Of a stretch of 64,000 nt of DNA, positions 25,044 through 34,398 are shown one piece after another. Every line of letters starts with the position of its first letter. Position 1 is the stretch's first letter. Source of the DNA: Cristatella mucedo (Eukaryota; Bryozoa; Phylactolaemata; Cristatellidae); contig WPIO01000010.1 in the NCBI GenBank assembly GCA_009760855.2, positions 6,871,501-6,935,500 on the forward strand, given 5' to 3'. The position numbers were made by a program, and so were the translations under genes. The notes beneath the pieces were generated by a model. That model did not search any database and was not told the DNA's origin. It saw only the letters and a program-made list of their open reading frames with translations.

Positions 25044-25924
25044 ATGCCTTTATCTTATATTTCTAGAACATTGATTAGAAGAGAAGGAGAAAAAGCAAAT
25101 ATTTGGAAAAAAGAGTTGAATATATATTTTATAAACATTCTTTACAAAGAATTGATGTGCCAACTACTGTCATAGAACTCAATAAGTTTGTTAAAATATA
25201 TACTTTACCAAAAGACAATACATGTTTGTTTGATAATATTTATAGGGTTTTCAGTTTTGATTATATACTACAAGAAGTTGTAACTAAAGCTATTAAACGA
25301 CGAATATGTATAGTAAAAGAACACATTTCCAATTATAGAAAAAGCAGAATATCTGAAATTAGAAAAATGACTTGGCCTGAAAAATATAAAGAAATTTTAT
25401 CAATTAATTCAAAGTTAGAAAGTGGAGAATATAATCATTGTGAACATAATACTAATGAATGTTTTTGTGATACCGATGTAGAATTATTGAAGACAAAAGA
25501 TGTTTATGAAGAAGAACTTAAAGAATTAGGTGTTCCATAAATTAAAGGAACAGATTTTGATTACGGAAGGTGTGATGTTCCTTTTCCTAGTTTTTCTGAC
25601 TGGACATATGGTGATGAAAAAAGACACATATCAGAAAGTGAAATGGTTTTATCATTCGGTGGTAATATTCCAAAACAACTTAACGAGACTGATGGTGATT
25701 ATATTGATAGACTATATGATATGTTTCGAAGTATAGGTTATACAAAACCTATTAGCAAAATTGATAAAAATGATGCTTGGTTGAATAAAAAACTAGTATT
25801 AGAAGCAACAAATCGTATCAACGACTTACACGATGTTTATAATGATCATAAAAGATCTGGTTACAACAGGGATTTAAATTATGGATTTAGTCATGATTTT
25901 TGTTTTGGAGATTGTAGTAGATAA
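25044..25924 (+). pseudogene. OTU-like cysteine protease-like protein, broken
   Basis: First gene inside the left TIR. The ATG at 25044 follows TATATAGCAA. The reading frame must change in an A6 run near 25105-25110, and an in-frame TAA sits at 25538-25540; the same frame then stays open to the TAA at 25922. Its central part has the pattern LPKDNTCLFDNIY, which resembles the catalytic Asp-x-x-Cys box of OTU deubiquitinases, and a late SHDFC could supply a His. OTU domains deubiquitinate host or viral proteins, so an anti-host role is imaginable. The assignment rests on one motif. It could equally be an unknown Polinton-specific protein. Confidence 0.4.
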
Positions 25925-25927
25925 TAT

Positions 25928-25972
25928 ATGTCGGATCTAAGAAATAAATTTCCAAGAATTGAAAAATTTTAA
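25928..25972 (+). other. Short duplicated 5' gene fragment
   Basis: A 14-codon frame beginning MSDLRNKF resembles the start of the next gene (MADLRKKF at 25987), including the upstream TATA. It is probably a truncated duplicate of that gene's start region rather than a real gene. Confidence 0.45.
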
Positions 25973-25986
25973 ATAATTATAGGAAA

Positions 25987-26384
25987 ATGGCAGATCTAAG
26001 GAAAAAGTTTGCTCTTCAAAGATATGATGAAGTAGTTACATATAACATTAAAGTTAGATCATGCCTAACTAAGTTAACAAGATTAAGATATATACTTAAA
26101 ATTGTAAATATACTAGTAGCTTTAGGAGTTACAGTTTCTACAACACATGTTCACATTCATCCTGAAATAACTAATGCAGTCTCAGCTATCTCAGCACTAA
26201 CAGCTATGCTAATGGCAGTTGACGGTGTTTTAGTTGAAATAGATAAAAGAAAAAGATTTACTCTTGATTCTAACACACAGTTTATTTTAAAAATAACAGA
26301 TGCTTTATCTGATGAAGTAGTTACAAAAAAGAGTTTGATAATCTTATAGAAAGACGTTCACAAACAGAAATTAGTCCTGTTTAA
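25987..26384 (+). pseudogene. Two-TM membrane protein, possibly SLATT-like
   Basis: The start ATG follows TTATAGGAAA. A basic N-terminal helix rich in Lys/Arg is followed by two hydrophobic segments: about residues 36-52 (YILKIVNILVALGVTVS) and 62-82 (AVSAISALTAMLMAVDG). A polar helix with DKRKRF comes after them. The frame closes early at 26347 because of an A6 run near 26325-26330; the adjacent frame continues to a TAA at 26382, giving about 132 residues. The helix-TM-TM-helix layout resembles SLATT effector domains, which form pores in prokaryotic conflict systems. That is a topology-based guess only. It could be a viral viroporin-type protein. Confidence 0.45.
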
Positions 26385-26388
26385 TCAC

Positions 26389-27249
26389 TTACAGTTCTTC
26401 ACTAACAAAACTCCTTTTAACATCATTTACGAAATATCTAACCGGTTGTTTTTTCAATACCATTATTCTAACAATAGTATGTTTAGTCAAGCTCCATATT
26501 GCATCTGTAGCTCTTCTTCTTTTTTCATCTTCTCCTTCACCAGCTTCTAGTAAATATCTAACAGTTGTTCCAAGTTCTAATAATTTTTCTTGTTCTCCAA
26601 CTTTTCTATGATATTTTGGTATATTTAATTTTACTCATTCTTTTTTTATCGCCTTTACAGGTTCTTCACCAATAGATCTCGTAACGCTATTATTTAGATA
26701 ATCAATAATCTTTGGTAAATTATAAATCCATTCTTTATTTCTAGTGAAATCTCCATTATTAGTGTTTTCCAATTCTTTTTCATATTGCGCAATAAACGCT
26801 CTCTCTGCTACAGTTCTATTCATTCTTTCAACAAGTGCAACATTCTTTTTACTACTAGCTTCTATAACTTGTGTTTCATGTCTTTTCATTTCTTTCATGA
26901 ATTCTCCTTTAAACTCAGATCCTGGATCTACTGTTATCTTCTTTGGCCACTTCAATAAACTCTTTGTATAAATATCTGTTATAGCTTGTGTTACTTCTTT
27001 TGAAGACTTTGTTTTAAGTGGTCTCGAGTCTTTATATCTGCTAGCAACATCAATAACACTCAAAGCATATTTGTATCCAGAATCATTTGGCATATACAAA
27101 ATGTCTGCTTGATGACTTTCATTAGGTTTAGCTGTATCAAAGAAACCTTTTGGAATTACTTTCGGTCTTGGCTTGAATATCTGACTTATATCAGACTCTG
27201 GATTAAATTTCCCTTCCTTTTTTCTTTCATTTAGAGTTAAAAATGACAT
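26389..27249 (-). pseudogene. Polinton integrase (retroviral-type RVE), in-frame stop
   Basis: DDE integrase that inserts the element into host DNA. The N-terminal part ends with a PxF-rich linker; the catalytic core holds D49 (HQADILYM), D108 (TVDPGSEF) and E141 (ALVERMNR). The spacing and the ERMNRT context are typical of Polinton and retroviral integrases. A TGA at 26635-26637 (codon 205) interrupts the frame, which then stays open for 81 codons to the TAA at 26389. The distal part is basic with a VRYL...RYFVND pattern, consistent with the target-binding tail. The start shares a 9-bp palindromic spacer with the divergent gene at 27259. It is otherwise well preserved. Confidence 0.9.
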
Positions 27250-27258
27250 TCTATAGAA
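27250..27258. promoter_or_regulatory. Bidirectional TCTATAGAA start element
   Basis: Only nine bases separate the integrase ATG (minus) from the Cys-rich gene ATG (plus). Together with the flanks they form the palindrome TTCTATAGAA, so each gene has the TATAG motif at the usual distance. Confidence 0.6.
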
Positions 27259-27704
27259 ATGGAAATATTTTGTGAAAGCTGTTCGACAACATTTAGCGAA
27301 ATTGAATACTTAGAGTCAGGTCATCCAGTTTGCCAAAAGGTTAAACGAAGGCCAAAGTTAAAGTATGAAATGCGTTGCGATATGTGCGATTTAGATAGTA
27401 CAGAAACAGAATTCGATTGTGGTATTTTAAGAAACAACAAAATAATCATTTGCGCAGATTGTTATTATGCAAGGAATAAATATTCTAAACAACTACCTAC
27501 AAAAATATACTGCTTAGCAAAGAAACACTTTAAAAAAGGTGTTCCGAGCTATTCTGCATTCATCATTGTTTAGAACATGAATCAATAATGCATATTGCAA
27601 AACTGTTCCCATTAGTAAAAGGTAAGCGTAAAGCAACTAAACTAAAAGAATTAATTGTATTACTGGTTCATTTGTACTTCTCAGGTACTTATGTAAGAAA
27701 TTAA
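27259..27704 (+). pseudogene. Cys-rich zinc-binding-like protein, frameshifted
   Basis: Begins MEIFCESC and carries three CxxC pairs: CESC (5-8), CDMC (40-43) and CADC (66-69), plus further Cys and His residues. This suggests two or three zinc ribbons. The frame ends at 27571 after an A6 run at 27532-27537. The neighbouring frame continues with further Cys/His residues to a TAA at 27702, giving about 148 residues if joined. The function is unknown; DNA or RNA binding is plausible from the basic stretches (KVKRRPKLK). The tail overlaps convergently with the fibre gene at 27681. Confidence 0.5.
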
Positions 27705-28541
27705 AAGATTAACCTTCATATTTCCTAGGTTATCAGTATAATAATAATCAACAGGCAATCTATTAAAATACGCGTAATACTTAAAATCTATACCACTAGA
27801 AGAAGTATTTATAGCTCTTATATCTCCTGATACTATTGTCGTATCGCTGCTAGGTTTTAATTGTATACAATTAGATTATCCAACTACCATAGCACCAAGT
27901 ATTATATTAGGTGGACTATTCTTATTTTGCCAAGAGTATGCAGTAGAAATACTAATAATAGAATTCATCGCTCTAGGATTAAATGTAAGTACGACGACTT
28001 CTGTTATTTTTTTAACAGAACTATCAACATATGACTTTGTCGCAGCATCTGAAGAATTAACAGGTTCAGCAACATTAATTATAGAGTTATTATTCATATT
28101 CAAATTTGTTGTAGCAGGAGAATTCTTCAGTAATACATCTCGCTTCATTACCCCATAAGTTACACAAAAATCATCAGGAAGAACTGTTGGTGTAGTATTA
28201 GTAGAATTCCAATATGTAGAAGTAATAGCAAAACTATTCATATTTAAATCTCCAGTCATTGTATCTCCAGATTTTTTGACATAATTAGATAATTGATTTA
28301 CATTAACAGCATCTGTTGGATTAACTCCTGCAGCAAGATTTGTAATTGGTCTATTCTGTAAATTTAAAGAAGTGTCACTATTTACAATAAAATTAGCATC
28401 TGCATATGCTTTTGTTACAGCATCTCCATCATTCACAGGATCTCTCATATTAATAATTCTATTTCCATTTGCATCAAAATCTGATAGAATATAACCATTT
28501 ATTCTACTAACACAGTCATTGCAATGGTGTCTTCGAGACAT
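27681..28541 (-). pseudogene. Phage-fibre-like protein 1, in-frame stop
   Basis: The ATG follows TTATATAG, which lies inside the end of the upstream nuclease gene. The protein contains at least three copies of a repeat that alternates a Gly/Asn β-turn block (GDLNMN, TNLNMNNN) with NVAEPVNSSDAATKSYVD-type blocks. This repeat is typical of phage tail fibres. The N-terminus (SDFDANGNRIINMRDPVND) is nearly the same as that of the fibre gene at 38780, so they are paralogues. A TAA at 27876-27878 interrupts the frame; the same frame remains open to a TGA at 27681. The likely role is a trimeric attachment spike, by analogy only. Confidence 0.65.
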
Positions 28542-29350
28542 CTATATAATTACTAATTAAAATCTTCGATCTATCTAATACTTCTTTCACAATAGGAACT
28601 ATTCTCAAAAATCTGCAAGGATCATCTTCTTCAACTACTTGAATCAAACACTTTCTTATATAATACTTTATATCATAATCATCTGCTTTCTTATTATTAA
28701 ATCTGCCATACTTGCTTATAACATCAAACTCAAAATCAAAATACTTTTCATCTTTAAGCAATAGCATAAAAATTGGTTCTCTAATTGGCATATCCAAATC
28801 AGTATTAGGAATTCTTACATTTCCAGCTGCTACATAATCTGACGGAGGTTCTTCACAATTCAATCCAGGAACCAAAATCTCAAACTCGGAGTAAAAGCAT
28901 TCACTAAGTTTTAAAACATGTAAACCTAATAAGCATTGTGCGTGATATTGTTTAGGTATAAAATCATCAATAATATTTCTGCTCCATAAACATTTTATTT
29001 CGACTAGAGTATTGCTATCTATTATTCCATCAGGAGAATATCTGTATACACCATCACTACTAAAACAATCATTTGCATTATTAAGTTTTACTTTTAGTTT
29101 CATTTCTAAAAACTTAGCAGCAATAGGTTCAAATACTTTACCGAATATCATTGGAGGAAATCTAATACTAGAATTGTTAGCAATGTATTTTTTTTAGTTT
29201 TCTATTTGCAATTAATTCTTTATCAGTTTCAGTCTGATCACCAAATACTAGATCATTCCCAAGCACTGAATAAACCTCTGAGCCTCCAATATTCAAGGAC
29301 ATTGATTTTTTCCACTCATCTGAACCTTGCACAAAATCAAATTTATTCAT
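28516..29350 (-). pseudogene. YqaJ/lambda-exonuclease-like recombination nuclease, frameshifted
   Basis: PD-(D/E)XK nuclease of the YqaJ/lambda exonuclease type, a 5'-3' exonuclease for recombination and repair. The core shows SPDGII (catalytic Asp), LVEIKC (Glu-x-Lys) and a following QYHAQCLLGL (Gln helix), in the right order and spacing. The true start is probably the ATG at 29350, after AAATATA, because the N-terminal FVQGSDEWKKSM resembles the conserved helix of this family. The frame changes in an A8 run (T8 on the plus strand, 29188-29195). Such nucleases occur in many large DNA viruses and some Polintons. Confidence 0.75.
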
Positions 29351-29373
29351 TATATTTCTAAAAATAAATTTAT

Positions 29374-31031
29374 TTAAATGTCAGTTCCATCATAAATAAA
29401 TGTTCCTTTACTGCAGGTAAATGGTGAACCATTACCATTAGAAGTAAGTTCAGCAGTGTTCTCACAGATAGTTAAGTAGTGAATTATAATGTTTGTAGCA
29501 GGGATAGCAGCTTTACCAGCTCCACCAGCAGCAACACTATTAGCATCTGCAGCAGGAGGAATTTGAGCGTTAAACTCAATACTTACATCAAGTTTGGAAG
29601 TAATTCTTAGAGGTTCATCATTATATTGCAAATCAATTACATGAATTGGGTAAAGTGTTGACCATTCAGGATAAGTAACACCAACTGGTTCTAATTGGGT
29701 AAAGTGTTAACCATTCAGGATAAGTAGCACCAACTGGTTCTGTAAGTTCATTCAATCTAAGATATTGTTTTCTAAACTCTGTAAAATCTAAATATGCAGT
29801 AGAACACTTTCCATCTCTAGGAAAGCTACTTCTAGCAACAGTAGGGTATTGCTTTGAACCATTAGCAAGCACAGTTACATTTTTAATATCACAATGATTG
29901 TATGTGCAAGGATTTTCAGTATAATCATTATATTTGTTCGTGTTTTGAGCAGCAACAATTAACCACCTGACTTTATCAATAGTATTTTGTACAGATAGAG
30001 TTCTAGTATATTTTAGACCTTGGTTGAAATTATTTAGTGTCATATTTTCATAACGTCTAACTCTGTAATTAAGTCTAATTTATTTTCTTTGCTCTCTCAC
30101 TTGATACATCTGCAAGTGCTCTGTGAATGCTTTCTTTAGGACTAACACAAGGAACCATCAGTCTCATTTTTGACATACTAATTTTGAATGCAGTCCAAAC
30201 TCCTTCTCCATTTGCTGCAGCCCCTCCTCTTGATAAAATCGCATTTGTAGTATTAGCAGCTGCACCTGTTGGACCAGTCATAATAGCATCAAAATCACTA
30301 CCACCAGTGCGTGTCATTTCAAGTGTGAAAGGAATATTATAAAGAATTTTATTCATGTCAGCACAAAATCCAGACAGTCTTGAAAGTGGAAGTGAAATAC
30401 TAAAAGTTCCAGGATTATCAGCTAAGATATTTGAGAGTCCTCTTCTGTATATAAAACCGTTATTGTAAGCAGTTGCTAAAGATGCGGGAGGGCTTAAATA
30501 AGGATAGCTTTTATCATTTATAGCATTTCCACCATTGCTAGGAGTAGTAGGATAAAAATCCTCAATTGAGTTTGCCTCATCTTTTTTCCATCCAGTTGCA
30601 GGTCCTTCTGTTCGGTTGTAATCATTTGGATAAGTGAGATAACCCATAAGAGTTGATACACTTCCAGGGCCTTCTTTCAATGAATAGCTTTCTATTTCCT
30701 CAGCACCAAGTCTAATTCTCATTGAACTAAACATCCATGCTCCAGCATTGTTAACAAGAGCAGCAGCAAGGTTTTTATTAGGTGCATTATAGACACCATT
30801 AGCAGCTGTCTGGACTCTTAGTTGCCCTTCAAGCAATAGATAAGCATCAGATAAAACATAGCATAGTTGTTGTTCTCCAGGAACAGTGAATGTAACTAGT
30901 TTATTTGCAATATCATCTGTCTCATTTCCATTACTCTGATAAAACTCTCTGTATTGGTAATCTTTAATCTTATAATTAGGAAACCAAGGATCTCCCAATT
31001 CGAGTATGGTGTCAATCGGTGCACTTGCCAT
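29374..31031 (-). pseudogene. Major capsid protein, double jelly-roll, broken twice
   Basis: The gene starts MASAPIDTIL after TATATAG and would encode about 550 residues, the size of Polinton major capsid proteins. The N-terminal half (to 30075) includes LVTFTVPGEQ and SISLPLSRLSGFC. The C-terminal half has KVRWLIVAAQN, where Polinton capsids usually have a PRYIIVAFQT-like strand, and SSFPRDGK...FRKQYL. A one-base frame change lies near 30075. A 49-bp tandem duplication (29645-29742) shifts the frame again before the last 85 residues. The capsid forms the hexagonal virion shell, so this copy could not build one as assembled. Confidence 0.8.
29645..29742 (-). repeat. 49-bp tandem duplication in the capsid gene
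   Basis: Two adjacent 49-bp copies (29645-29693 and 29694-29742) differ at about three positions. Because 49 is not a multiple of three, the duplication breaks the capsid frame. Confidence 0.9.
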
Positions 31032-31058
31032 TTCTTCTCTATATAAAAAAGTAAAAAT

Positions 31059-31661
31059 TCATTTCTTATTCTGAATGTATAAACCAGCACCAATTTTTCT
31101 CATGTATCCGCCATATCCATTAGCTCTTGGAGCAGGCATAAGTGCAGGAACAGCAGATTTCTCTTTTATAACTCTTTCTATTTCTTTGTAAGCCTTAGGA
31201 TCATTTTCCTTTAACGTTTCTGAATAATCTTCAGTTTCAGAATCCTCCATTTTTGCTTTGTATTTCTTTTTGTTTTTTGGTTTAAGTTTATCAAGCATTG
31301 CTCGTTTTATCTCAAGATCAATCTCTCTGAGCTTTCTATCATAATCTTCTTCTTTCTTTCTTTTTTCTAATTCATACTCATATTCTTTCTTTCTTCTTTC
31401 CTCTTCAGCTTTATCATCAATGTCTCTACGTTTATTAGCACACTCCTGGTCAATCTTTTCTTTCTTTGTTTGTAATTCAGTTAATTTTCTAGCCTGATGC
31501 ATCTCAATACCTTTGTTAGCAATGTTCATGCTAAGTCCAGTTAGTCCAGTAAGCACAGGCGCTGCTTTTCCAACACCATCAATAATCTTATCAAGTACAC
31601 CAGAACCATGGTATTTTCCACCAGTTATCCTTCCATGGCCAATTCTAGCATAGCTACCCAT
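31059..31661 (-). CDS. Coiled-coil virion-associated protein
   Basis: 200 residues, starting directly after TATAGG. A glycine-rich N-terminus (GHGRITGGKYHGSG) is followed by a long charged helix (about residues 55-130, rich in Lys/Glu/Arg with heptad spacing, EEERRKKEYEYELEKRKKEE). An acidic patch (MEDSETEDYSE) and a C-terminal GYGGYMRKIGAGLYIQ complete it. It sits between the major and the putative minor capsid genes, so a core, scaffold or minor virion role is likely. The Gly-Gly segments could be cleavage sites for the viral protease. The family is not identified with certainty. Confidence 0.6.
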   Translation of the reverse strand: MGSYARIGHGRITGGKYHGSGVLDKIIDGVGKAAPVLTGLTGLSMNIANKGIEMHQARKLTELQTKKEKIDQECANKRRDIDDKAEEERRKKEYEYELEKRKKEEDYDRKLREIDLEIKRAMLDKLKPKNKKKYKAKMEDSETEDYSETLKENDPKAYKEIERVIKEKSAVPALMPAPRANGYGGYMRKIGAGLYIQNKK

Positions 31662-31667
31662 CCTATA

Positions 31668-32519
31668 TTATTTTGAAATTTCTATTGTAGCTATAATATC
31701 TGTAATAGTATTTATTGTATTTCTATTTTGGTCGGTTAAACTAATTTTAATACTACTTACACCATCAATGTCTCCGCGAGTAGGCAAGAATAAAATATTT
31801 GGAATTTGCACATCAATTTTCTCTCCTGGATTAACATCATTGATATCAATTAAGTATAAAGATGATGATTGTTCTAAAAATCCTTTTTTATGTTCGACAT
31901 AGTTCTTACTAGGATCTACAAGATCACAATCAATACTTATCCATTTTACTCCAGAACTATCAGGTAACTGCATTTTATTCCAAGCCTTATAAGTACCAGA
32001 AAAATACATAGCTTTTTCTATAGCTTCATATGGAGTTCCACCAACCATTGCAGAATCGAATGTGCCTTGCAGGTTTGAACTAAAACCTAAAGTATCTCCA
32101 ATAGAGTTGATTATTCCAGAATTTGTTCCAAGAAGCACAAGATAGTCTTGACCAATTTGCATAATTATTTTATCATCAGTATCTACACTAAATTTTATTC
32201 CATTTGTTGGAGGTCTACCTGTTGGATTTAAAAATGCTTTTGCTAGTATTAAAGCAATTATTTAGGTAAGTAACAAGTTTTGAACTATCATAATATCCTC
32301 TGGGACTGCAATAGAATAATTGTCTCGATTAACAATATTTGATCTATACCAAAGCATATCGTTTACTCCAGTAGTAATATTTGATATTATTCTGTTTGTA
32401 TACGTAAACTCAACTCTCCGTAAGCCTATTTTGTTATAACCAGAATCAGATCCAAGCATTAATGGAGGAACAAGAGCCTTTGAATCTGAACTGATTGTCC
32501 CAGTAATTCTTATAGACAT
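31668..32519 (-). pseudogene. Minor capsid protein A (penton-like), in-frame stop
   Basis: Start chosen at MSIRITGTI because ATG follows ATATAAGA; an upstream ATG in frame lies before the motif. An in-frame TAA at 32262-32264 splits the protein after about 85 residues; the same frame continues to the TAA at 31668. The C-terminus (IKISLTDQNRNTIN...ATIEIS) matches in pattern the end of the neighbouring gene at 32527 (ILITITDQN...VVIEI), so the two are paralogues. Position next to the major capsid gene and jelly-roll-like β-rich sequence suggest the single-jelly-roll penton protein of Polintons, a family-based inference. Confidence 0.55.
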
Positions 32520-32526
32520 TCTTATA

Positions 32527-33399
32527 TTATATTTCAATAATTTCTATTACAACAGTAATTTGTTGCGAGCCAAAATCTAGAACTTTCAAATTTTGATCTG
32601 TAATTGTAATCAATATATCAGAAATAGATTCTCCAACAAGATTGTGATATTCAAGAGTGTTTGGTTCATATACCATTTGTTCCCAAGGATAAAAATTATA
32701 AGCAAAACTTTTTAGAGCTTGTGTTTCGATATTATTTATATAACTTGTTCCACTTGCAACTAAATTACAATTTATAAGAATTAAATTCAAGTCAGAAACA
32801 AAAACTTCATTTTCTGAAGTAATTTTCTCTCCAGGATCTACAACTACTTGCGTGAACTGCTTTCCAGGAGCTGCAGTATATTTAGATAGTGGAAGTGTTT
32901 TATCAGTTGTATAAACAGTTCCAATAAATCCAAGTAATGGAGCTATGGTAGATTTAGTAGCAGCAAATGTAAACCCAGCAGGCATAGTAATCCAAGAATT
33001 AGAAGTAGCAGTATCAATACCTAAAACAAACTTATCACTTCCAGATAATAAAATAGAATTATTTATTGTATCAGCAATCCCAATATTTACATCATCAGAA
33101 ACAGCTGCATATATACCAGGTGGTATTCTTACTATTCTATCAGATCCACCTGTAATCCTGTAAACAAAAGTATTATTTTCAGATGTTATATTTTTGATAG
33201 AGTTAGTTCCAACAAACTTTTTAAAGCATACCTTACATTTTTTGTTCTTAAGCCTTATTGGGTTGTTGGTGTTTACTCTAATAGGATTAGTAGTTCCAGT
33301 TACGTTAAAAACGTATCCTTCCTTGCCTGTAATGGTATCTTTTTTGATTGCCTCAACATTCTTTAGAATATCCTTAACCACATCAAGAAGATCTGACAT
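32527..33399 (-). CDS. Minor capsid protein B (penton-like)
   Basis: 290 residues and intact. The ATG follows TATATAGAAA, and the TAG in that motif is also the stop codon of the upstream gene. The N-terminal helix (SDLLDVVKDILKNVEAIKK) could contact the shell. The rest is β-rich with VRIPPGIYA and a C-terminal ISDILITITDQN pattern common to Polinton penton proteins. In the virion it would occupy fivefold vertices. A paralogue lies directly downstream. It was named from context and pattern, not from a database match. Confidence 0.6.
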   Translation of the reverse strand: MSDLLDVVKDILKNVEAIKKDTITGKEGYVFNVTGTTNPIRVNTNNPIRLKNKKCKVCFKKFVGTNSIKNITSENNTFVYRITGGSDRIVRIPPGIYAAVSDDVNIGIADTINNSILLSGSDKFVLGIDTATSNSWITMPAGFTFAATKSTIAPLLGFIGTVYTTDKTLPLSKYTAAPGKQFTQVVVDPGEKITSENEVFVSDLNLILINCNLVASGTSYINNIETQALKSFAYNFYPWEQMVYEPNTLEYHNLVGESISDILITITDQNLKVLDFGSQQITVVIEIIEI

Positions 33400-33402
33400 T
33401 TT

Positions 33403-34378
33403 CTATATATCATATAAAAGTTTATTAGTTTTAGCAACATATGACTTTGGAACTTTTCTAGATTTTGCAAGGTAATAAACAGCAGCACTAATAGAATTTA
33501 CTAAACCAGTATTTCCAGAAGCAAGCTCGCGAATCCACAATTCAATCTTATTAAATACTTCTGAATCATTCTTTACAACTAATGGAATTATTTCTATTCC
33601 TTTGCCAACTTTTGGTCTTAAATAATCTAAAACTCTTTGCTCTTTAACACTTCTTTCTTTTTTTCTTTTTGTCTAGCTCTGCAATAACACTGGAAAGACT
33701 AAGATTTTTATTAGTAAGTTTTACTCCTAGCTCATATAGTTTTATATATTTATTTGTACTATCAATTTCATTTATTATTCTTGATACATAACTTGGGACA
33801 TATCCATTTTTTTCTTTAAGTATTTTAATTAGTTCAGATTTATCATAATCTTGTACTGCAACAGTTTTCTTTGGAGTGCCAGTAGTTGGATTTATATTAA
33901 ACTCCTCAGCTAAACCTTTTTGAGCAACATCAATAGCTTCTCGTATTTCTGGATTTGCTGCATATGTCTTTGCTTGATTTGCTATAATAATTGCTTTTTT
34001 ATGCTTTCCTTCACTAACAGCCGTTCTTGCTTTTTGAATAGTGCTTGATATATCTGGTTTTTGTTTGTATTCTAAAACTTTCTGCAGTTGTTCTTTGTTT
34101 TCTATCTGTAAAGCAAGTTTAGGTCTAATTCTTTTAAGTTTCTCAACAACAACTTTACCTGAGTTATCAGTAGATCTCTCTAATGCTTGCTCGTTTATTC
34201 TATGCTCAGCAGAATCTCTTACAGCAATTTCTGATTCTATTCTTTGTATCTCACTGGAGTTTTCTAGAATGTTTGCATCAATTAAATCTTGCAGGTTTTG
34301 CAGTTTAGATTCATAATCTAATGCCTCTTGAACACTTCCTTTGTAAGGTTTTTTTACCACTTGAGTAAATTTTTCCAT
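33403..34378 (-). pseudogene. Helical protein of unknown function, frameshifted
   Basis: Begins MEKFTQVVKKPY. It is mostly α-helical, charged and likely coiled-coil (ESKLQNLQDLIDANILENSS, VVEKLKRIRPKL). The frame ends in a Lys-rich run (ELDKKKKRKKC) at 33644. A single frame change in the A/G-rich run at about 33650-33665 opens a further 85 codons to the TAG at 33403, so it is likely one gene of about 325 residues. It lies between ATPase and minor capsid genes, which hints at a virion or packaging role. I do not recognise the family. Its TATAG motif is farther upstream than usual (about 17 nt). Confidence 0.5.
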
Positions 34379-34398
34379 TAAGCATTTTACTATATCTA

